This document shows positions 53,077 through 63,600 of a stretch of 64,000 bases of DNA, piece by piece. The position numbers were made by a program, and so were the translations under genes. The notes under the pieces are model-generated. The model made no database searches. It worked only from the letters and a program-made list of their open reading frames with translations, and was not told where the DNA came from. Positions within the stretch are counted from its first letter, which is position 1, and every line of letters starts with the position of its first letter. Source of the stretch: Temnopleurus reevesii (taxonomy: Eukaryota; Echinodermata; Echinoidea; Temnopleuroida; Temnopleuridae); assembly GCA_036244855.1 (NCBI GenBank), contig BQKZ01001897.1, forward strand, positions 29,399 through 93,398, read 5' to 3'.

Positions 53077-55165
53077 TTTGTAGACAAGAAACATTCTAAC
53101 ATTTTACGTCTCATTGTCCGGATTTCCTGTATCCTTTCCCTTACTATTATTCCTATTTTTTTTCTTGGTATCAGATATTCTATCGATAAGCCACCATTCG
53201 TCAAGAAAATCTATTTTGGTTTTTATTTTCATGTCCCCTTCCCTCCCCAGATTCTTTCCCTCTGTCTCTCTTTCTCTCTCTCTCTCCCTTCCTATATTTT
53301 TTACTCTGCTTCTTTATGATCTCCTCCTCTTTCTATCAGTATTACCTAGTCGTACTCCCTAGTGGCATATATTCTCCTATAACCCTGAATTATTCTGCTA
53401 GCCTTGAAACATAAGTGCCTCCTATACACATAAAAAAGGAATATAAAACGGATAGAATGATACAGGAGAGAGGAAATGGGGAACAGAGCAACAGGAAAAG
53501 AGAAAGAAAAGGAGAAGAGGGACATAGCATGAGATGAGAGGAGGGACATAGAGAGAGAGAGGGGAGAGAGAGGAGGAATGAGCAAGAGCTAGAATGTCAA
53601 GCAGATGACGTCAACTTTTTTTCTTTTCAGCAAGACACCATTGAAATGATTGATCTAGCCTGTGCTTTTCATACATATCGCTTCTCTGCAAACCAGGCAT
53701 CTTAAATGCAAATAATTTTAAAGAAATGACCTTTTCAGGCTGATGTCTACGTTTACTGAAACAAGCTTGTGTTTCCCTTGCAGAGCTAATGCACATATAC
53801 ATGCTGCTGATCTGCATCAATACAGATTAGAAAGTCTGCTGAGCCAGTTTGCTTCACATTGTTGTCATATCATTGGAACAGGTAATGTTGTAAATATTTA
53901 AGTTTCTTTTTAAAGCACTGAACTGCGTTTCCCTTCACTTCTTTTCTTTTCTTTCCTAATTTTCTTTCTTTTTGCTATCATAATTTACAATTTATTTTCA
54001 TCATTTCCTGATCTCTGGATCTCTGTACTTCACTATTAACACTATCATACATGTACTTTATTCCATTCTAATATTCACTTTTAAACCTTCGTCCATCTAT
54101 GTTCAATCTTCTCATTCATCCTCTCATATATTTCACATGTTTATGTGCTATCTTTGATTTGTGTTAAGCCATGAAGCTATTACATTTGTTCAATTTCTCT
54201 TATATCATATCATCTGGCATATTAGGTCTACATAACATATTCAAAACATGCAATGCGCACAAAATTATACACAGCAAATACAATAAATACAAACCAAATC
54301 AAACAATAGAAAACAAACGCTTGAATTTCATTTTTTGCATCATAAGTAGTTCAATGAATAGAAAGATATTAAAATCGTTATCAATAATCAAAATGTAGAG
54401 GCAATTCTCTTTCACTTATAACAGATTAGAACAACCAGTTACATAGCACAGGATGAGCCTGTAAAGAGGATGTACTTATATAATCTCATAGAATTAAAAG
54501 GAATCTTGGGCCTCGGACTTAAAAAAAAGTCATGGTAAAAGAACTAGTAGGTAGTCATGACGCTATTGACATACTACAACACAAAATCATTATATGTCAG
54601 ACCACAATCAGAGCACTTGTACTAGCTGATTAGAAGTGGAAGAGCACAAAAAAGGAAGGAAATGAACTAGAATGTAAAAGATTAAGAACCATTCCTGATT
54701 TGGACACTATTTTGTCCAATTATAACAGAACACTGTTATTCTATTATGACAAGCAGATCATATGCATTTCATTCGTGTTAGCTATATCTCCCTTCATCCT
54801 ATCAAACCCAAAACAATTACCACATACATACATTTCATATAAAATTATATGAAGTTACATTTCAAGGCTAAAAAAAACTGTTACAGTTCAAAGATATGTG
54901 AGTGCTCACATGACATAACTTGGAGCATCACAGAGGGGTTTTACATGCAGGTGTACCATGATGGGAAGTACATCATACTCAACCTGTACTGATGACATTC
55001 ATGCTCCATCTTTCATTTGCATGAGTGCATTACTTGGTCTACTGCTTGGTATGTCTGGATGACTGGCTCGCTATCTGTCTGCTTGTATGTATGTCTGTCT
55101 TGCAAACATGTCTGTCTGTCTGTCTGTATTTTTATGTCTGTGCTTATCTGTAAAAAAAATTCTTA
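53077..55165. other. No gene recognised (2.1 kb)
   Basis: CT-rich patch at 53255-53300 and purine-rich patch at 53460-53590, then AT-rich sequence. Runs of CTGTCTGT lie at 55062-55145. I searched the minus strand here for the next RAD51B exon (expected TNQ-T motif) and did not find it. Confidence 0.45.
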
Positions 55166-55350
55166 GGGCCCGTTGCTAGAAAGTTGCAATCGATTGCAAA
55201 TAGCAGTTGATAGGAATGCGCCAATCAAAATTATTGTAACACAAGAGTCTAATTAAAAGTGCCAACCATGCACACATCATAAAGTGAATTCTAATTTGCA
55301 AGTGATAAGCAACTTTCAAATCAATTGCTACTTTCTAGCAACACACCCCG
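55166..55350. mobile_element. Foldback element, 160-190 bp family, copy 5
   Basis: GGGCCCGTTGCTAGAAAGTTG at the left and CTTTCTAGCAACACACCCC at the right. The arms carry GCAATCGATTGCAAAT and GCAACTTTCAAATCAATTGC. Reversed core: CCAATCAAAATTATTGTAAC. Confidence 0.75.
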
Positions 55351-56905
55351 TAAGTCATAAAACTACCTGGGCCAATTGAATTCAGATAGGCTCCACCTCT
55401 CATCTGCATTGATGTGACTTATTTAGTCTGTCCGTCTGTTTAGCTATATGTATGTCTGTTTGCATGTCTGTTGTCTGTACATCTGTCTGTTATGGTGACT
55501 ATCTATCTGGGGCCTGTAACATAAAAGAGATGCAATTAATCTTGCAATTAATTGCATCTCTTTGGTACACATTTTGCCATAGACTTACAATAAATATTTA
55601 TTGTAAGTTTAATTGCATCAGTATGTCTTCATCAATATATCTATCAGTATGACAGAATGTGCATATTCTTCACATACCACCAAGGATGCTTATGGTACAT
55701 GTACATTTGAAGGGAATCATCTCTCATCTCTTAGCATGTATTTATCCATGTCTGCATTTATATAATATGTCTGTCTGTCTGTCTCTCTGTATATTTTGTT
55801 TGTCTCCATGTGTTTTTATATGTACACTTCATATCTGTAGATCTGTCAGTTTGGGATGTGCAAATCCCTATTTATTCCATTGTCTAAAAAATTAAGAAGG
55901 ACAATACTGTCTCTAAACAAATTAGGTTGAGTGCTAGAAAAAGAAACATTGCAGCATGGAAGAAGTTAAATCAAAATCAGCATTCAACATTCCGCATCTG
56001 GGTGACACATTGCAATCAGACCAATAATGTGGACATGCAACAAGAAATAACTTAATGCCTCACTCACCATTTTGTTTTTCTTCTTCTTTCAATCAAGTGC
56101 TCTTTCATCAAAGAGATGGAGGCAAGTTACGTGAAGGAATCAATGTGGAGGCAAGAATTCAATGTTAATAACTGAGTGCCATCACAGCTCAAGGAATATT
56201 GGGCCTTCTTGTTCGCTGAGTGGTATATTAGTAACTGCCTAGACTTGGGATTTAGATCCATGAAACCATAATACCTTTGAAATAGATGAACCTAATCATT
56301 TTTGGGGTACAAAATTGTAACGTCTATGGCTGATCAAAGCCATCAAAATTTTAAGCAACATTTCCATCATCATCACAGCCAGGCATCATAATACAGAACA
56401 CCTTGAAAATGGAGTGGCTAAAAGTGGAGGGGCTAGGATTAACAGTTACACACACAGCAGTATGTTTGCGCATATTTCCTTTAAAAAAGTGCAGGTGGGT
56501 TGTGGGGATGGGCTGCAGCCCTCCTCGCCAAAGAAATTCCAGGGTTCCTGGTATCCACCATCAACATACTAATAAATATCATGACACACAATTACAACTA
56601 TAATAATCACCATCATCATTGTCAGCTCTACCATGACCAATTTTGGTCTCCAAAATTTTGTGGATAAAATTTAGAAGGATAAGGATCCATATCTAAACTC
56701 AAAATGTACAACCGTTGCTGAGAAAACTTTCTTCCCTGTACCCTAATATGATTACCCATTATCATTTCATGGGAGCTTTATCAAATCTTCTGATTTAAGA
56801 GGGCCATATGAGTTTCCAAGCCAAGCTAAAAAAAGAACAAAACATTGTTTAGATCAGGTACACCAGTTGTTCAGATCAAAAATTCAAAGAAAACTGTTTA
56901 CTCAC
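55351..56905. other. Start of RAD51B intron 6; no exon recognised
   Basis: Minus-strand donor GTGAGTA at 56905-56899 opens this intron. It contains CTGTCTGT-type runs (55430-55495, 55768-55790) and two perfect hairpins at 55525-55620. No exon resembling the RAD51B C-terminal half was seen. Confidence 0.5.
55525..55620. repeat. Two adjacent perfect hairpins
   Basis: AAAGAGATGCAATTAAT pairs with ATTAATTGCATCTCTTT across a loop of a few bases. About 18 bases on, ACTTACAATAAAT is followed directly by its exact complement (55583-55608). GATGCAATT also recurs inverted after the second hairpin, so the whole may be a nested foldback. Confidence 0.7.
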
Positions 56906-57089
56906 TGGTATGGAGAAATCCTCTGCAAGGTATTTCAAGATGGCTGCCTGCTTGGCCAATAGGTTAGTCCTCTACACCATGTTCCTTCCAATCCTTCCAT
57001 CAAACTCTTTTCTGACCAACGACGCAACAGAATCTAAGATCACCAGGCGGATTCCCTTCTCTATCAGATCCTCTTCTAGGGTTTCTAAC
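56906..57089 (-). CDS. RAD51B: RAD51B exon 6 (Walker B) with in-frame TAG
   Basis: This is a 184-base exon: one base completing Arg, then 61 codons. Acceptor is GTTTATAG and donor GTGAGTA. It contains LETLEEDLIEKGIRLVILDS, then VASLVRKEFD, and ends LKYLAEDFSIP. All of these align without gaps to human (ESLEEEIISKGIKLVILDS through LKYLAEEFSIP). Codon 39 of the exon is TAG (plus-strand CTA at 56972-56974), where the aligned human residue is Glu. The 22 codons after the stop are still conserved, so it is a single point change and not a frameshift. Confidence 0.92.
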
Positions 57090-60000
57090 CTATAAACATG
57101 AATATCACCAAAATAAAACATATAGTCATTAAATTTTTTGCCGATAAATTATTACATTTTTCTTTTTGCTGTGTAATTTGGGTATTATTTCGGGGTCTTC
57201 TCAACATTTTGGATGCAATAACTACAGCAGTGAGACAAATTTCATGTTTTAATATTTCTTTGCAGATCAGTTTATTCAGAGATTCAAATAATAACCATAA
57301 TTTGGACTCCTCCTATGAGAACAATTTAACGAAACCTTTCTTTGTCACTTCAATTCCTATTTGTTAAAACATGAAACAGTTCATGTCATATTTCAAACTA
57401 TTGCACTATATGAATTGATAATCAGGTACATATATGATTTTACAGAGAAACATGATAAGTATTACAGACTATAGACAAATCCAGTGACTAAGCCTGACAA
57501 AAGAGGGCAGCAGACTATGTACTACTGAGGGGAAGGTCTGACTTTGTAGAGCGAAGAGCTCCAAGTAACACACGCCCCATAACCTGTCAACTGATAAACC
57601 ACGGAGGGATAAAGGAAATAGCGGATGAACCCGAACAAACATGGGTACATAGTAGCAATGGCATTTCCGCCAAATATAATTTGATCAGCGAATTAGTCAA
57701 TACACTAAATGCAACATGGAATATGAAATCAAATACATACAATACATTAAATTCTTATTATCATTGACGATAAAGCAAGGTGTAATCTTCTATTACAATG
57801 TTGACAATTTTAGATCTGTATTGTGGAGTACATGAGAGTCATTCATTCATTTATTTATTTATTCAATTTATTAGCAGTATTAGCATCAGCCAGAGGCTAC
57901 TTTTGCAGGTAGTCTATGCAAGTTAAAATCAACGTATATATACACTTTTCAAATCTTACATAAGACTTTTCATAATACTGTAAAATCAATAAATTTAGGT
58001 AAATGTCGTTATAAGGCCCCAGTCACATAGGAGCTCAAAAGCAACATGATTCAACACAACTCTTTTGTCAGTTCACAGTTAGCTGCCTTCGAATCAAGAT
58101 TTGTGTTGAATCGTCTTACTTCCAGGGGCCCTATGTGACTGGGGCTTAACAATATTATTCATACAACAAATACTAACCTTTGCAATAGGTCTGAGCAAGT
58201 AGATTCCACAGAAATGTGCACCCTCTCTACAAGGTTGATCACAGCTTGCTCTGAGGAGAAATACTCTGGCAATCTACACTGGGCAATCTCTACCAACCTG
58301 GCAAAATCATATGATAATGATAATGATAACATTTATAGGGTGCTTTATACAGGTTTTTTTTTTAAATGCACAGGTAGCTTGTCTGAAATATTACAGTAAC
58401 ATACCTGTCGTCATTGAAAAAGGTCAGATAGTCCATCACAAAAAGCTTTGCAATCGATTGCAAGTCTATGGGAAATTCTGTGTTAAAATTTGCGATTGAT
58501 TGCAAACTTGTTTTACGTTATGGGCCAATGTGCGTGGGGTCACGCCAACAAAATGAAAGTCCCATTTATTTAGTTTGTACACTATTCTTTTTAGTGTGCC
58601 AGGCCAGTAGTGGCAGCAACTATGGAAAATTGTAACAGATATCAGTTTGGGGTCGGAAATCATGGTTACAGGGGACATTTTCTGGGACAATGTCTTGAAA
58701 TAGAAATCCCGAACAGGATGTCTGGACGGGCATTGAATAGCGGGAAAATCCCAAAGATATTGAGTCACTTGACACGTATATGCAGTAAGCTTGGTATGAA
58801 TGTACCTGAGAGAAAATGATAAATTTGACAAAGCTGCTCCAAGAAATGGGGTTTTAGAATATCTAAAAACAATATACAATTTCAATAAATTAAAACTTAT
58901 TAGATTGAATGATACAAGCACATCACACTTTCTCTTGACACTATCACAAATAATAATAACATCCCATGCAAAACTAAAATTGTCAGGAACCTTAAGAAAA
59001 TTGCAGCAATATTATTCTCTCACATATATCTATTTGTTGTAGGCTCAAAAACAAAAATAATGCAAGAGATTGTAAACTTCAAGACATTCAAATATTAGGA
59101 CAAGGATGAAGTTGCATTGATAAGTGTAATGCTAATTAGTACATATTAAGGATTGAAATAGTGTTCCAATTATCTAATATGTTTTCATCAAACTTTAAAA
59201 AGAATAGACAGACGTCATCCATCTAGCATGTAAGGTCATTAGGTACATTTACAAAGAAATAATTTGAATAAATGGTAATTGAATATTGTGGTTTTCACGT
59301 GAAAAAGAATGAGCAATGGGCTTAGATTAGCATGAATGCTAGGTATTGCAATAAGGTGAATAGATTTGTTTGAGATTAAATGTGGCTTTGTGTCTGCTAT
59401 ACACATCACTATCCTACTGTCTCCTTTTCTCTCTATCTGGCTCTCTCTCTCTCTCTCTCTCTGTCTCTCCCCTCCCTCCCTCTGTGGGATGACTATCCCA
59501 GGAATGTCAAAGATTCTTTCTCTCCCCCTCATTGTACCATCTACCGCTGCTAACTCACTCAGTCACTATTAACCCTCCCATTCCAGACTAGCATGAAACA
59601 GCAACGCAGTATACATAGTGTGAGGGTTATGGGAGAAAAGGACTTAACCATATGAATCATTCACTTGTATATCAGTCCCTGGATTAAAATCCGGGCTGAA
59701 TTATATCCAACCCACTGTTCGCTGAGTGATCTACATTTGGAATGGCATCAGGATGAGATATAAGCATCATCTCAACATCCTAAATCTCATCTCCAGGATG
59801 AATGCAATCATGCTCATTGACTCAAAAATCAATAATGAGATGACATCTATGAAACATCATGATGTTAAAATGAATGGTAACAGTATGGCTATGAAAATAA
59901 TGATGATCATACTTTTCATCATGGTAATGATAATTATAATTATGATCATGATAATGATCATGATCATGATAATAATGATGATGATAATGATGATGATTGT

Positions 60001-60113
60001 GATGATGGCGTTAGAAACATTGGGGAAATAATGATCATGCCAGTCATAATAATGCTCATGAAAAGGATGATGGCAAGGATAATGATAATGATGATAATGA
60101 TGATGATGATGAC

Positions 60114-60167
<54 letters not shown>

Positions 60168-60279
60168 GATGATGGTTTAGATGATGGTGACAGCCATAGT
60201 GATAATGATGTTGGCAGTGGTGACAATATGCATGAAAATCATTATGCCCTTGATGATGATAATAATTATGATGACAATA

Positions 60280-60318
<39 letters not shown>

Positions 60319-60325
60319 GCGATGC

Positions 60326-60357
<32 letters not shown>

Positions 60358-60390
60358 GTAATGACGATGATGATAATTATGATGATGATA

Positions 60391-60426
<36 letters not shown>

Positions 60427-60488
60427 GTAATGATTATGATGTTGATGATGATGATGATATGGTTGCTGATGTGATGATGATAATGTTG

Positions 60489-60523
<35 letters not shown>

Positions 60524-60608
60524 GATGATGTTGATGTTGTTGATGATGATGATGATGATGATGATGATATGGTTGATGATGATGATGATGATAATGTTGA
60601 TAATAATA

Positions 60609-60649
<41 letters not shown>

Positions 60650-63600
60650 GATGATAATAATGATAGTGATGATAATGATGGTGATGGTGTTGGGGGTGGT
60701 GGTTGTGGTGATAGTGATGGTGGTGGTGATGGTTTTAGTAGTGGTGGTAGTGGTCATGATGATGATGATGATGATGATGATGGTGATGATGATAATGATG
60801 ATGATGATAATTCAAGTCACCTTTCTGCACTAAAAGCTGATTCAGTGTCTAAATACATGACATTTCCATCCAAGCCTCCCATACTGACTGGTAGAGTAGC
60901 TAAAACACTAAGCATCATACAGAACTGTGTTTTCCCACATCCAGGAGGTCCAGTTATCTGAAGAAATACAAACCGAAAGTCAAAATGACTTCTTGGGTGA
61001 ATGAAGTTTACATTAATAAATTTCTGAATTTCCATGCCTAAATTTTCAAACCTATCAATCAACACAAGCAATTGTGGCATTACAAATCTTTACATCTACT
61101 GAACCTATTCACATTGAACATTCATTTATCACTCATTGTTTATTTAAACATTTTTCTTGAGCGTGGATCTTGATCATCCATAAATGAATAACTATTGTAG
61201 AAAATCTTATGATTTAAACCTACATGTTTCATGGAACTTAAAAACCAATTCCAGGCATATCTGAGAATGTAGCTCTACCCAACATTGTGACTGCTTTAAT
61301 CAATATGAAGATTAAAATTGTATTATGTCATGCAAATCACTGACAAAATAGTTAAAGTGGTACATAAAAAATGCATGTCCCATTCTTTACCTTTTCGTTC
61401 TCTACTACTGAGAATGCAAATGCAAATTCATATATCTTAATCAAAATTTCACCATACCTCAGTTATAGTGCCAGATACCAATCCACCATGTAATAGTTGG
61501 TCCAATGTTCTCAGAGATGTGGGCAGGAACCCTGGGCAGGAACCAGCATCTCTTTCACACATATCCAGCGCCTGCATAAAGAAAGAGAAAGAACATGCAC
61601 AACATGAATAAATATTTGCCTTTCCTACATTGATCGATTTTCCAAAATAATGTATTGTTAAAACTATCTTACAGTCGTATTCCATATTATTTTGCTACCT
61701 GTTATTACTATGAACAGAAAACATGTGGTTCAGTGATCCATCTGTGATCTCATTGCTTTGGGTTTCATAGTGAAAATAGGTTAGCAAAAATTATGACTTG
61801 CATTGTATTTCATTTTACAATATCTGTATTTATTAATGACAAACTTATTAATTTTCATTCAAATTTAGTACCAACAGACTTACAAAACAACAAACATGTT
61901 AGGTTATGTTATACAATTTTAAAGAAGAACGAAACCCTGCATTTTATATTCTCTCAGTAGATGGAGAAAAATAAAATGAACCAACTGTGAAAATTTGAGC
62001 ATAATCCGACGATCCATTCAAAAGTTATGAATTTACAAAGTTATAGTGAATGTCCCGTCATGGGAATCCTCGAGTCGGCAACGCCAACCAATTATTAGTT
62101 GTCTACGTTCAAATCTGTGACGTATTTGTGGACAGCTCTCCATTCATTCTGTACACAAAATTTAACAATTTCTTATTTTTTCAGAAAAGTGGACAAAATT
62201 TTCCTTTTTCTCGTCAGTATTATAGGTGTTGGATAATTCTTCAAGTATTGTTGGAAGAATAATGTTGAATAGTTATGGTATATTAAATCAAATTCCATAA
62301 TTATAAAAAATCATGTACAAAATAAATGGAGGGTTGTCCGCATATCGTCATAGATTTGTTAAGCGTTGCCAATTCCAGGATATGGGATAATTGAAACTTT
62401 GAAAATTCGTAACTTTTGAACGGAATGTCCAATTAAACTAAAATTTTCACAGTTTGATCATCATATTTTTCTTCATCGACTGATAGCAAATTAATTCCAG
62501 GGTTTCATTCCACTTTAAGCAAGTGCTAAAAAAACAATGAAAAAAAAAACATATTTTTTAATTAAAAAATTGCATGCATATTGTAAATGACTATTCTAAT
62601 TTTCGTGAGAAACGCCTATGGTTATCTCCATTATCAACTACAATTTATTATAAATAGTTACAACACCTAATTATTCCCATCACTTCACCTTGGTACATTG
62701 AGGAGCACATGCCCTGCTAGCCTTTAGGATCACATCTCTGATCCTAGGTTCACAGGTGTTGAATATCCTGAGTAACTCTAAGCGGTTCTTGGTCAGTAGG
62801 TCCTGCATGGTGTTTGAGCAAAGCAATATTGGTTGAAACAAAATTAATTAATGAATCATTTAGTTGGACACATGATATCCACAAAAGCGATGTAAGATGC
62901 CAGGCAACAATCATATTAACTGAAAAATGCAGGATGTAGGCCAGTCTGCCCCCCCCCCCCAAGGATCGGGTGGCTCAAGAGAGGATTGACTATGTTCATA
63001 TCAGGACACAATTCTTTACTGGGTTTTGTAAATCAGTATGTAATCAAAAGAACATACAAAAATAATAGTTTAACTTTTAACTTTTTTTATCAAATATTGT
63101 TTGAATTGAAAGTTTACACATATGAAACTTGAAATTTACAAATTGTCTACATTTACTTTTGGTTTATTGCTTGTGAAAATAGATATTATAGTTTTCTTTA
63201 ACGGATATCAGTAGGGCTTACACTGAAGTTTTACATTTATAAGTAACTTGAAAATAGTGTCAGATAAGATTAATCATTATCATGAATATTCAAAATGTGA
63301 CAAACAATTTCATCCAAATAAACTTCTTTTTCTACTTCATTTCACTTTCTATTTGCTTCTTCTACAACTGGGTTGTGACAAGATAGTAGACTTTGAGAGA
63401 GCCGTCACATTTTCCTATTCCAAGAATTTATAATGCATAAAGCCCCATTCACATTTTTGCCCGGAAGCAATCCGATTGAACATGACTCTTTTTTTATTTC
63501 ACAGTTAACTGCCTCCGAACAAAGAGTCATGCTGAATCATGTTGCTTCCAGGCTTCTATGTGACTGAAGGCACATAGAAGGCAAAATAATAAAGAAGGGA

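Larger units (their letters stand above)
58298..60820 (-). other. RAD51B intron 4, repeat-rich
   Basis: The intron is 2.5 kb. It contains the (ATG/CAT)n array at 59890-60810, a CT run near 59438-59465, and a remnant of the 160-190 bp foldback family at 58430-58526. A somewhat GC-richer stretch at 58590-58800 is open on both strands but encodes nothing I recognise. Confidence 0.8.

Noticed and set aside
56061..56140. A GTGAGTG donor-like site on the minus strand, considered as the end of RAD51B exon 7
   Set aside because: The upstream sequence translated in all frames gives early stops or no resemblance to the expected LTNQ-T segment.
58466..58921. 151-codon minus-strand frame in RAD51B intron 4
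   Set aside because: It overlaps a foldback remnant, encodes no recognisable protein, and fits neither phase nor sequence of RAD51B.
60181..60961. Open frames of up to 201 codons, rich in Asp or Met
   Set aside because: They are translations of the (ATG)n array in intron 4. The end of one also crosses RAD51B exon 4 on the opposite strand.
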